The notes under the pieces are model-generated. The model had not been told where the DNA came from. It did no database searches and saw nothing but the letters and a program-made list of their open reading frames with translations. The translations under genes and the position numbers were made by a program. A stretch of DNA of 64,000 nucleotides from Mycolicibacterium peregrinum (GTDB taxonomy: Bacteria; Actinomycetota; Actinomycetes; Mycobacteriales; Mycobacteriaceae): contig NZ_LZSY01000190.1 of the NCBI RefSeq assembly GCF_001665625.1, positions 1-64,000 on the forward strand, written 5' to 3'. Below are positions 42,913 to 51,191 of this stretch, piece by piece. Every line of letters starts with the position of its first letter. Within the stretch, counting starts at the first letter, position 1.

Positions 42913-43215
42913 ACCACAGCGGTTTGCTGAAGGTCGGCCGGATAACGATTCGGTTACTACGCCCGTAGCCGCACATCACGATCAATTAAGAATGACGCCC
43001 GGTCTCTGAGACATTTCAAGATCATCGGCCCGAATTGGGCGAGACTGAGGCGCAATTCACGGTCGCCCGGCGTAACACATCCACACCCGTCACAGCTGTT
43101 TCACAGTGCAGAGGTTTTGCTCGACGACGATGCGGTTACTTTCGAATTCGGGCCGGGGAAAGCGATCACGGATCGCGACCCAATGAGAATCCCAGAATCC
43201 CGAAGGAAAATGATC
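42913..43215. other. non-coding stretch before the haem-binding protein gene
   Basis: No gene is supported here. It holds a GCCC-GAATT-GGGC element near 43029 and two near-identical copies of acgat(t/g)cggttact at 42945-42958 and 43127-43140 that could bind a regulator. No IdeR-type iron box is visible by eye. Confidence 0.5.
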
Positions 43216-43614
43216 ATGAAATTCACTGGTATCACCGCGCGCCGTGGAATTGCCGGCGCTTGTGCCGCGGGCCTGCTCGGCGGCGTCGCCGCCGCGATGA
43301 TCGGCGCACCGAGCGCAGCTGCCGCACCCGACTGCAGCGCCAGCGGGGTGGCGGGCACCGTCAGCAGCACCACCGGTGCCGCTCGCGCGTACCTCGACAG
43401 TCACCCCGGTGCCAACCAGGCAGTGACCACCGCGTTCACCCAGCCGCGTCCGCAGGCCGCGGCCACGCTGCGCGGTTACTTCACCGCCAACCCGCAGGAG
43501 TACAACGACCTGCGCGGCATCCTGGCCCCCATCGGGGACACGCAGCGTACGTGCAACGTGACGGCGCTCTCCCCCGAGCTGGCCTCGGCCTACTCGGAGT
43601 TCATGGCCGGGTAG
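43216..43614 (+). CDS. secreted haem-binding protein (MHB domain, Rv0203-like)
   Basis: A 132-residue exported protein. The signal peptide MKFTGITARRGIAGACAAGLLGG ends near SAAAAPDC. The mature part carries the MHB helical domain with ARAYLDSHPGANQAVTTAF and AAATLRGYFTANPQEYNDLRGILAP, and two Cys (PDC and RTC) at its ends that may form a disulphide. Rv0203-type haemophores carry haem across the envelope to MmpL3/11 (known for M. tuberculosis). GAAGGA eight bases upstream favours ATG 43216 over ATG 43210. Confidence 0.82.
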   Translation: MKFTGITARRGIAGACAAGLLGGVAAAMIGAPSAAAAPDCSASGVAGTVSSTTGAARAYLDSHPGANQAVTTAFTQPRPQAAATLRGYFTANPQEYNDLRGILAPIGDTQRTCNVTALSPELASAYSEFMAG

Positions 43615-43661
43615 TCCACTGGATAGCGTGGAGGTAAGCCGACACACGTCAAGGAGGACGG

Positions 43662-45605
43662 ATGGCGAACCCGTGGCAGGTGGTCCGAGGAAACCGGGGC
43701 AAGAAGGTGGCCGGGCAAACGGCGACCCGCGTCCGTAAGCGCAACCCGTCTCCGCTGGAACCGGCCTGGACACCACCGCCGGCTCGCTATGGGATCGGCG
43801 TCCACCACAACGTCGCGATCCGCGCCTCCGACGGCACCGTGCTGCGGGCCGACATCCACTACCCGACAGTTCCCGAGACCGGGGCGCCGGCACCGGGACC
43901 GTTCCCGGTGCTGTTGTCCATCACCCCCTACGGCAAGAAGGCCCCGCCGCCGGCCGCCCAGATCGGCGGCGGGGCCACCCCGTACCTGATCCGGCGCGGC
44001 TACATCGAGGTGATGGCCGACGTCCGGGGCACCGGAGCCTCGGGCGGATCGTTCGAGATGCTGGGCGCCGTGCAGGTCCAGGACGGCGTCGACCTGGTGA
44101 ATTGGGCTGCAACGCTGCCGAATTCCAATGGCAGGGTCGGAATGTTCGGCATCTCGTACCTGGCCATCAACCAGCTCCTCACCGCCGCCGCGGTCGGCCC
44201 CGACTCACCGTTGAAGGCGATCTTCCCGGTGATGGCAGGCAATGACTTCTACCGCGATGTCGTCACGATGGGCGGGGTGCCGCACATGCGCACGGTGCGC
44301 GCCTACGGGGCTGTCTACTCACTGCTGAACGTGGTCAACCCGGTGCTGGAGTTCGCCAAACGCGGCACTCACGAACGGCCTCGCGCCGGAGGCCTGGCCG
44401 CGGTGCGCCAACGCGGACGTGATCAGCGGCAGTACTTCAAGACCATGATCGGCGACGCCACCGCCGGTGGGGACACCGCGTTCGACGGGCCGTTCTGGGA
44501 CACCATGCGGGCGTCGGACGTATTGCCCGACATCGCGAAGAACAAGGTCGCCGTGTTCCTGATCGGCGGCTGGCACGACGCTTTCCAGCGCGGCGCTCCG
44601 CTGAACTACACCGCGCTGCAGAACGCCTACACCGGCCGGCCGCCCAACGCTCCCATGGAGCCCGGCCAGCCGCTCTCGGACCGGGTCCAATTGATGATGG
44701 GGCCTTGGTACCACGTCTCGGACATGGACGGGTTGCACGTCCATGCGTTGCAGCTCCGCTGGTTCGACCGCTGGCTCAAGGACGACACCGACGCCGCAGT
44801 CACCGGCCCGCCCATCCGCTTCCAGGCCATCGGCAGCTCGAAATGGTTTCAGGCAGAGGATTACCCGTTCCCTGAGGCCACGCCAACCCGGCTGTACCTG
44901 GCCGAGGGCGGGCAACTCGTCACCGAGCCGACTGCCGAGCAGACCGACGCCGTCCTGCGCTATGCGGTACGTGGGCCCGTCTCCGGCCGCAGCCTCGAAC
45001 AGTGGACGCTGGGCATGGGCAGTTTCATGGCCGCCCAGACCGGACGGCGCATCCGCTACGACCTGGACAACCGTCGCCTGCAGCGTGAGGCCCTGACCTA
45101 CACCACAGAAGAGTTCACCGAAACCCGACTGATCGCAGGTCCGATCACTCTGACCGTGCACGCAACGGCTGACACGACCGAGACCCTGTGGGTGGCCCAT
45201 CTCGACGATGTCGCCCCGGACGGGGCCAGTCGGCCGCTGACCCAGGGTGCGCTGCTCGGCTCTCATCGGGCATTGGATCCGGACAAGACGTGGTACCTGC
45301 CGGATGGGCCAGAAGGAGAGGTGCTGCGGGCGCATCACATCAGTACCCGCGCCACCGCCGAACCGGTCGTGCGTGGCGAGCTCACCCGGTATGACCTGGA
45401 GATCTTCCCCACCGCCGCGTCGATCGCACCGGGCCACCGGTTGCGGCTGACCCTGACCACCTACGACTTCCCACACCTCGTCCCCACGCAGCCCGCGCGG
45501 GAGGCACTGGTCGCGGGAACGTACCGAATCCGTCAGGGCGGAGACGCACCGTCGAGACTGCTCATCCCGTTGGCTGAGCCCGCCGCGTTCACGCAGGACG
45601 AGTAG
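43662..45605 (+). CDS. CocE/NonD family hydrolase
   Basis: A 647-residue alpha/beta hydrolase. The nucleophile elbow reads MFGISYLAINQ, with Ser in the family's G-x-S-Y position (the usual following Gly is Ala). The Asp is likely in FLIGGWHDAF and the His in MMGPWYHVSD. The C-terminal third is the jelly-roll of the X-Pro dipeptidyl-peptidase/CocE group (ETLWVAHLDDVAPDG). AAGGAGG precedes ATG 43662 and fixes the start. The 3' end overlaps the convergent methyltransferase by 17 nt. Substrate: ester or amide, unknown. Confidence 0.88.
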   Translation: MANPWQVVRGNRGKKVAGQTATRVRKRNPSPLEPAWTPPPARYGIGVHHNVAIRASDGTVLRADIHYPTVPETGAPAPGPFPVLLSITPYGKKAPPPAAQIGGGATPYLIRRGYIEVMADVRGTGASGGSFEMLGAVQVQDGVDLVNWAATLPNSNGRVGMFGISYLAINQLLTAAAVGPDSPLKAIFPVMAGNDFYRDVVTMGGVPHMRTVRAYGAVYSLLNVVNPVLEFAKRGTHERPRAGGLAAVRQRGRDQRQYFKTMIGDATAGGDTAFDGPFWDTMRASDVLPDIAKNKVAVFLIGGWHDAFQRGAPLNYTALQNAYTGRPPNAPMEPGQPLSDRVQLMMGPWYHVSDMDGLHVHALQLRWFDRWLKDDTDAAVTGPPIRFQAIGSSKWFQAEDYPFPEATPTRLYLAEGGQLVTEPTAEQTDAVLRYAVRGPVSGRSLEQWTLGMGSFMAAQTGRRIRYDLDNRRLQREALTYTTEEFTETRLIAGPITLTVHATADTTETLWVAHLDDVAPDGASRPLTQGALLGSHRALDPDKTWYLPDGPEGEVLRAHHISTRATAEPVVRGELTRYDLEIFPTAASIAPGHRLRLTLTTYDFPHLVPTQPAREALVAGTYRIRQGGDAPSRLLIPLAEPAAFTQDE

Positions 45606-46191
45606 CGCGGAGGTACGTAAGCTTGCCGGCCAGCCGGATGTTCCCGTAACCCACTACCGCGCAATCGAATCCGGCCTTCTGCAACAGCTGCGGCAGAGCG
45701 TCGCCGCGAACGTCGACGACGTGTAATACGCCGCCGGGCTGCAGGACCCGAAACACTTCGGCGGCGGCGGCCGCCTTGGTCGCCTCGTCGAGGTGGTGCA
45801 GCATCATCGAAGACAGCGCCACGTCGAACCCACCGTCATCGAACGGCAATTCCTGCGCGTAGGCACGTTCGAAGCGGACACCGGTCATCCCCTTCGTCTT
45901 TCGCTGCGCCCGCTGCAATGCCCGTGGGTCGGGGTCGGTGGCGACGATATCGGCCGTGGCACAAGCTTTCTTGACGCGCATAGTCAGATTTCCAGTACCG
46001 CAACCTATTTCGATCACCCGCTGGCCGGCTGTCAGCCCGGCCTGGGTGACCAGTTCGCGATAGGCGGGGTTCATCCCCAAGACCCGCGTCAGCAGGTCGT
46101 AGCCGGGCAGGAAGGCGTCGTGGCCGGCGGCAGGCAGGTAGTCATGCCGGTTCTTCAGAAGATGTGGACGATGTTCTGTCATGAAATCCAT
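45589..46191 (-). CDS. class I SAM-dependent methyltransferase
   Basis: A 200-residue enzyme. SAM loop VIEIGCGTGNLTMRV, acidic strand end ATDPD, then FDVALSSMMLHHLDEA and LQPGGVLHVVDV, the UbiE/Methyltransf_11 order. It is divergent from the AraC regulator at 46257, which probably controls it. Start ATG 46191; ATG 46182 is a second possibility. Acceptor unknown; a small molecule is likely given its short length. Confidence 0.85.
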   Translation of the reverse strand: MDFMTEHRPHLLKNRHDYLPAAGHDAFLPGYDLLTRVLGMNPAYRELVTQAGLTAGQRVIEIGCGTGNLTMRVKKACATADIVATDPDPRALQRAQRKTKGMTGVRFERAYAQELPFDDGGFDVALSSMMLHHLDEATKAAAAAEVFRVLQPGGVLHVVDVRGDALPQLLQKAGFDCAVVGYGNIRLAGKLTYLRATRPA

Positions 46192-46256
46192 GGTCCAGCC
46201 TTCTGGGCAGGGTTAGTTGGGTGAAGGTTGGCGATATCAGGATTATCTTTGGCGCT

Positions 46257-47123
46257 ATGTCCGATGCGTCCCGATTGGTTCGCCACCGCGATGGTGTCCC
46301 GGTCTACCGATATTGGACCGACCGCGACGCGCCGCCGGTGTCGGTGACCCGCGGCCGGCGTGCGGAATTCCCCGAACACCGGCCACACATACACGACTTT
46401 CCGGTGCTCTGGTACGTACCGACCGACGGGGTCATCTACGTGGTCGCGGCAGCTGAGGTGATCGACCCACGGCCGCTGACCGCCGAGGCCGACGGCGTCG
46501 GCGTGTTCTTCGACCCCGCTGCGCTGGGGCACGACGCCGCCTCGCCCTGGCCCACCTGGCAGGCTCATCCCCTGCTGTTCCCGTTCCTCCACGGCCGGTC
46601 CGGCGGGCTGCTGCAACTACACGTTCCGGCGGATCGACAGCCGCTGTGGGACAACACCATCCGATCCATCGAGGACGAGCTGGCCGCCCGGCGTGAAGGC
46701 TACCGCCAAGCGGTACTGGCCCATCTGACCCTGCTGCTCATCGATCTGGCCCGCCTCGCCGACGACATCGTGAGCGACTTGCGGCGCAGCGGCGAGCCAT
46801 TGCTGGCCGAGGTGTTCTCGGTGATCGACCGCCGGTTGTCCGAGCCGCTCTCGCTCAGCGACGTCGCTCACGAGGTCGGGATGACAGCGGGTCATCTCAC
46901 CACGCTGGTGCGCCGGCGGACCGGTCGCACGGTCGGCGAGTGGATCAACGAGCGCAGGATGAGCCGGGCTCGCGACCTGCTGGGTGAGACGGACCTGGCC
47001 GTCTCAGAGGTCGCCACGCGGGTGGGAATGGCCGACCCTGGATACTTCAGCCGCCAGTTCCGCCGCACGCACGGCGTGCCACCACGCGAGTGGCGGCGGC
47101 GCGGCCACGGGCATCAGAACTGA
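46257..47123 (+). CDS. AraC family transcriptional regulator
   Basis: A 288-residue regulator. The N-terminal cupin has PHIHDFPVLWYVPTDG with metal/ligand His residues. The C-terminal part holds the two helix-turn-helix units (LSDVAHEVGMTAGHLTTLVRR and VSEVATRVGMADPGYFSRQF) ending GVPPREW. TATCTT at 46244-46249, seven bases upstream of ATG 46257 with no ribosome site, implies a leaderless transcript and supports this start over ATG 46221. It faces the methyltransferase gene with 65 nt between starts. Confidence 0.9.
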   Translation: MSDASRLVRHRDGVPVYRYWTDRDAPPVSVTRGRRAEFPEHRPHIHDFPVLWYVPTDGVIYVVAAAEVIDPRPLTAEADGVGVFFDPAALGHDAASPWPTWQAHPLLFPFLHGRSGGLLQLHVPADRQPLWDNTIRSIEDELAARREGYRQAVLAHLTLLLIDLARLADDIVSDLRRSGEPLLAEVFSVIDRRLSEPLSLSDVAHEVGMTAGHLTTLVRRRTGRTVGEWINERRMSRARDLLGETDLAVSEVATRVGMADPGYFSRQFRRTHGVPPREWRRRGHGHQN

Positions 47124-47198
47124 ATCACCTTGATAACAGAGGGGTTACGCCGGGCGCGGCCCCGGTAGTCGCATCTCAGGCGTTGTTAGCGTGCCGGT

Positions 47199-48521
47199 GT
47201 GAGACTGAGAATGTTCGGTCGGGTGTCGCGCCGCGTGGCGGCCGCGGCGATTTCAGGTTTGATGTTGCCGGCACTGGTGATGGCTGCGCCCACACCGACC
47301 GCCGCGGCGTATTCGCGCGATGGTCTGCCCGTGGAACGCCTGCAGGTGCCGTCGGCCGCGATGGGCCGCGACATCACGGTTCAGTTCCAGGGCGGCGGAC
47401 CGCACGCCTTGTACCTGCTCGACGGCCTGCGCGCCCAGGACGACAACAACGGTTGGGACATCAACACCGCCGCGTTCGAGTGGTTCTACAAGTCGGGCAT
47501 CTCTGTCGTCATGCCCGTCGGAGGGCAGTCCAGCTTCTACAGCGACTGGTACCGCCCCGCGGCCGGCAGTGCGGGCACCACCACCTACAAGTGGGAAACC
47601 TTCCTCACCCAGGAACTTCCGGCCTTCCTGGCTGCCAAACGCGACGTCGCGCCGACCGGCAATGCCGTCGTCGGGCTGTCGATGTCCGGTGGCGCGGCCC
47701 TGACCCTGGCTATCTGGCATCCAGCCCAGTTCATCTTCGCCGGCGCCCTGTCCGGCTTCCTGAATCCGTCACAGGGCCTGTGGCCCACCATGATCGGCTT
47801 CGCGATGAAGGATGCCGGTGGCTACAACCCCACCGACATGTGGGGCATGTCCAGTGATCCGGCCTGGCGTCGCAACGACCCGACGGTCAACATCAACCGG
47901 CTGGTGGCCAACAACACCGCGATCTGGGTGTACTGCGGCAATGGTGTTCCTTCCGAACTCGACGATCCAGGCGGTAACTTCGGCACGCTGTACAGCGCGC
48001 AGTTCCTGGAGAACATCACGATCAACTCCAACAAGGAGTTCCAGCAGAAGTACGTGGCCGCGGGCGGACGCAACGCGAAGTTCGAGTTCCCGCCGAACGG
48101 CACCCACAACTGGAACTACTGGGGATCGCAATTGCAGCAGATGAAGCCCGACCTGCTGCGGGTGCTCAGTCAGAACGCTGCGGCGGCCGCCGCTCCCCCC
48201 GCTCCGGCTGCTCCGGCTCCGGCCGTGCCGGGTCAGGTGCCGCCGGCTGTGCCCGGCCAAGTTGCTCCCGCCCTGCCCGGTCAAGTTGCTCCCGCCCTGC
48301 CCGGTCAGGTTGCTCAGGTGCCCGGTCAGGTTGCTCAGGTTCCCGGCGTGGCGGCAGCGCCCGCTGCACCGGTGGTACCCGGCACGGCCGGAGTGCCCGG
48401 CCAGGTGCCCGGGGTAGCCGGGGTGCCTCGGGTGGCCGGGGTGCCGGGAGCGGTTCCCGCCCCGGTGAGCCCGGTGAGCCCCGGCCTGCAGACCGTGCCC
48501 GTCGCGCTGCCCCGGGCCTGA
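47199..48521 (+). CDS. antigen 85-type mycolyltransferase with Pro-rich repeat tail
   Basis: A 440-residue exported protein. The signal peptide ends near TPTAAAYSRDG, followed by the Ag85 start LPVERLQVPSAAMGRDITVQFQ. Catalytic residues fit: Ser161 in GLSMSGG, Glu271 in FLENI and His303 in NGTHNW; LDGLRAQDDNNGWDINT is the family signature. Ag85 enzymes transfer mycolates to trehalose and arabinogalactan outside the membrane. Beyond residue 326 comes a 114-residue tail of Pro, Ala, Val and Gly with repeated PGQV, not found in the standard ~330-residue proteins. TAGCGT at 47187-47192, six bases upstream, favours the GTG start. Confidence 0.9.
   Translation: MRLRMFGRVSRRVAAAAISGLMLPALVMAAPTPTAAAYSRDGLPVERLQVPSAAMGRDITVQFQGGGPHALYLLDGLRAQDDNNGWDINTAAFEWFYKSGISVVMPVGGQSSFYSDWYRPAAGSAGTTTYKWETFLTQELPAFLAAKRDVAPTGNAVVGLSMSGGAALTLAIWHPAQFIFAGALSGFLNPSQGLWPTMIGFAMKDAGGYNPTDMWGMSSDPAWRRNDPTVNINRLVANNTAIWVYCGNGVPSELDDPGGNFGTLYSAQFLENITINSNKEFQQKYVAAGGRNAKFEFPPNGTHNWNYWGSQLQQMKPDLLRVLSQNAAAAAAPPAPAAPAPAVPGQVPPAVPGQVAPALPGQVAPALPGQVAQVPGQVAQVPGVAAAPAAPVVPGTAGVPGQVPGVAGVPRVAGVPGAVPAPVSPVSPGLQTVPVALPRA
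48249..48338 (+). repeat. tandem 24/21-bp repeats coding PGQVAPAL/PGQVAQV
   Basis: Two 24-bp units (48249-48272, 48273-48296) are followed by two 21-bp units (48297-48317, 48318-48338), all sharing a TGCCCGG(C/T)CA(A/G)GTTGCTC core. They encode the repetitive tail of the mycolyltransferase and can change copy number by slippage. Confidence 0.85.
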
Positions 48522-48530
48522 GCCGCGTTC

Positions 48531-48576
48531 GTAACCCCACGGCGGAAAATCAGCCGAAATTTCGCCGTGGCGTTAC
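48531..48576. terminator. long hairpin at a convergent junction, probable bidirectional terminator
   Basis: Arms GTAACCCCACGGCGGAA (48531-48547) and its near-complement (48561-48576) pair with one mismatch and one bulge; the loop is 13 nt. It lies 10 nt after the mycolyltransferase stop and faces the oxidoreductase on the other strand. Confidence 0.7.
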
Positions 48577-48792
48577 ATACGCGAAAGAGCCAGCACCGAA
48601 CCGCTCCTACGGCGCTCGCCGACGATCCGACTGCCGGGGTCTCCCGCACCGAACTTCAGCGTTCTGCGGCTCCCACACCGGGTTTCGAGATCATCGAGAC
48701 CCGTTCCTCATCCCGGCGGGCGTCGTGCACAATGCCCACAATGTCGGCACCGTGCGGACCCTGATGCTGTCCACCTATGTGGTGCCCGTCGA

Positions 48793-49929
48793 TCAGCCGT
48801 TGGTGACGATGGATTGATCTCCGGGCCGCACGCCACGGTAGATGCCGCGGCGGACGATCCACGGCTGGAGTACCCGCTCGATCGACCAGGACGGGAATCG
48901 GAAGGCAAATCCGTTGGGAGCGAACACCTCCAACCCATCCGGCTGCACTCCGAGCACCGAGCCCCACCGGCTGGACGGCGGACGGTAGCTGCGCGTCGTG
49001 CCGCCGGTGAAGTAGGCGGTCACGTTTCGGGCCAGCAGTCCGTCGGCCCGGTTTCGGGCCGAGGAGCGCAGCGGGTCGGTGGCCGCGACATCGCCGACAG
49101 CGAATACGCCATCGTGTCCCGGCACCCGCAGTTCCGGTGTCACCCGAACGAACCCGCGCTCGTCGAGGACGTCCGCCGGCAGCCAGTCCGTGTTCGGCCG
49201 GACCCGGCCGATGGTCCACAGCACCGCATCGGCCTGCACCGAAGGTTGTCCCGTGCTCCAGTGGACGGGTTCGGAGGTGATGGCCGCGCAGTCGAAGCCT
49301 TCCGGTACCACGGCGCGATGCCCCGGGTGCAGGGTCACGCCCGCCGCAGCCAGCCTGTCTTCGACCCGCTTCCGGGCCCGCCAGTGGTGCTGCGGCAGAG
49401 GATGCTCGCCGGGGTAGTACAGCCCCACCTGGTTACCCGGCCACCGGACGGCGATGTTGGCCGCACTGCTGGCCGCCGCCGCGCCACCACCGATGACAGC
49501 AACCGAACGTGCCGAACCCAATCGCTCGTGTGCAGTCCTCAGCCCGGCATCGACATCGCCTGCCGACTGCAGAACCGCCTGCCGCCAGAAGCCGTTCGTC
49601 ACACCGGTCGAGATGACCAGCGCGTCATAGGGTTCCACCTGCTCGTTCCCGCCGGCATCCTGCACGCTGACCGTGCGTGCCGAAAAGTCGACGCCTGCCA
49701 GCGTGCCGTGCACCGTGCGGACCCGGTCGAGTTCGCGGAACCGGTCGAAGCCGATCCAGTAGTTGCGTGCCCAGTCTTCGGGCCGGGCCAACCGGGTGCC
49801 CAGCTCCTGACCGCTGACCAGGCCAGGGTTGACCGAGATGCCGACGACGTCGAAACGACGCGCCAAGCGGATCGCGGTGAGCACGCCGGTGTCGCCGAGT
49901 CCCGCAATCACCACGCGCTTTCGGTCCAC
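48793..49929 (-). CDS. FAD-dependent NAD(P)H oxidoreductase (NDH-2-like)
   Basis: A 378-residue flavoprotein. The FAD loop VVIAGLGDTGVLTAIRLA is at the N-terminus, the NAD(P)H loop VAVIGGGAAAASSAAN in the middle, and the FAD-contact GHDGVFAVGDVAATDPLR near the C-terminus. The layout is that of the pyridine-nucleotide disulphide oxidoreductase class, close to type II NADH dehydrogenases and AIF-like proteins. No redox Cys pair is seen. GTG 49929 lies eight bases from a TAGCGT hexamer, so a very short leader is likely. It is divergent from the acyl-CoA dehydrogenase operon. Confidence 0.85.
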   Translation of the reverse strand: MDRKRVVIAGLGDTGVLTAIRLARRFDVVGISVNPGLVSGQELGTRLARPEDWARNYWIGFDRFRELDRVRTVHGTLAGVDFSARTVSVQDAGGNEQVEPYDALVISTGVTNGFWRQAVLQSAGDVDAGLRTAHERLGSARSVAVIGGGAAAASSAANIAVRWPGNQVGLYYPGEHPLPQHHWRARKRVEDRLAAAGVTLHPGHRAVVPEGFDCAAITSEPVHWSTGQPSVQADAVLWTIGRVRPNTDWLPADVLDERGFVRVTPELRVPGHDGVFAVGDVAATDPLRSSARNRADGLLARNVTAYFTGGTTRSYRPPSSRWGSVLGVQPDGLEVFAPNGFAFRFPSWSIERVLQPWIVRRGIYRGVRPGDQSIVTNG

Positions 49930-49988
49930 GACCGTGGACGCTACCGCCCGCCTGCAGGCCGGCAGACCCCTTTCCCTATCGTGGCTGG

Positions 49989-51191
49989 ATGAGCAGCGTC
50001 GCTGATGCGGACGGGGTCGCCGACCTCGCCCGCCGGGTCGTGGCCGACCACGACCCCAAGAAAGTCCCCATCCCGGAGTACCTGGCCGCCTGTTACGACG
50101 CGGGCCTGTCCTGGGTGCACTTCCCCGAGGGCCTCGGTGGTCTCGGGGTGTCACGTGGTCTGCAGGCCGTGGCCGACCGCATCCTGCAGGGCGCCGGCGG
50201 GCCCATCCCGCTGAGCTTGAACCCGATGGGCTACGGCATGGCCGCACCCACGGTGCGCGAGCACGCACAGTCCGATGAGCTCAAGAAATCCTGGCTGCGG
50301 CCGCTGGCCAGCACCGAACACATCTGGTGCCAGCTGTTCTCCGAGCCAGGCGCCGGATCAGATCTGGCCGGGCTGGCCACGTCGGCGGTGCCCGATGGCG
50401 ACGAATGGGTGCTGAACGGGCAGAAGGTGTGGACCAGTCTGGCGCACCGCGCCCGCTGGGGTCTGCTGCTGGCCCGTACGAATCCCGATGTGCCCAAACA
50501 CAAGGGCCTGACGTACTTCGTGCTGGACATGCACGGCCCGGGCGTCGAGACCAGACCACTGCGACAGATGACCGGCCAGGCCGAGTTCAACGAGGTGTAC
50601 ATCACCGACGCCCGCATCCCCGATGCGCACCGGCTCGGCGCAGTGGGCAACGGCTGGAACGTCGCGATGACCACCCTGATGAACGAGCGCAGCGCGCTCG
50701 GTGGCAGCGGCAATCGACGCGGAGCCGGGACCATCTCGGATGCCGTGGCGCTGTGGGCATCACGCCCGGACCTGCGGACTCCGGTGCTGCGGGACCGGCT
50801 GAGCCAACTCTGGCTGCGTTCGGAGGCCCAACGGCTGACCGCCGAGCGGTCCCGGGCGGCCGCCACCGTCGGCGGACCGGGACCCGAAGGCTCGATCGGC
50901 AAGCTCGTCGGCGCCGAGCTCAACCAGCACATCTACCAGTGGTGCATGGATCTGCTTGGGCCCGAGGGGATCCTGTATCACGGCTACGGGACGGGTGATC
51001 GCGACGACGAGCAGGACGGCAAGGACTGGCGTGGGCCCCTCCAGCAGCGCTTCCTACGCAGCAAGGCCAACACCATCGAAGGCGGCACCTCAGAGGTGAT
51101 GCGCAACATTCTCGGCGAACGGATCCTCGGGCTGCCCGGTGATCTGCGCGCCGATGCCGGTATGCCGTGGAAGGAGATCCCGCGTGGTTGA
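49989..51191 (+). CDS. acyl-CoA dehydrogenase, first of a pair
   Basis: A 400-residue FadE-type enzyme. It has the FAD-binding signature CQLFSEPGAGSDLAGL, NGQKVWTSLAHRARWGLLLART, and a C-terminal IEGGTSEVMRNILGERILGLP, where the catalytic Glu/FAD contact region lies. The next gene is a second, more divergent dehydrogenase overlapping by 8 nt; such pairs form alpha2beta2 enzymes in mycobacterial sterol catabolism. TATCGT at 49977-49982, six bases upstream, implies a leaderless start. Confidence 0.9.
   Translation: MSSVADADGVADLARRVVADHDPKKVPIPEYLAACYDAGLSWVHFPEGLGGLGVSRGLQAVADRILQGAGGPIPLSLNPMGYGMAAPTVREHAQSDELKKSWLRPLASTEHIWCQLFSEPGAGSDLAGLATSAVPDGDEWVLNGQKVWTSLAHRARWGLLLARTNPDVPKHKGLTYFVLDMHGPGVETRPLRQMTGQAEFNEVYITDARIPDAHRLGAVGNGWNVAMTTLMNERSALGGSGNRRGAGTISDAVALWASRPDLRTPVLRDRLSQLWLRSEAQRLTAERSRAAATVGGPGPEGSIGKLVGAELNQHIYQWCMDLLGPEGILYHGYGTGDRDDEQDGKDWRGPLQQRFLRSKANTIEGGTSEVMRNILGERILGLPGDLRADAGMPWKEIPRG

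Noticed and set aside
48567..48764. 65-codon frame after the mycolyltransferase
   Set aside because: It begins inside the terminator hairpin, has no ribosome site and no family features.
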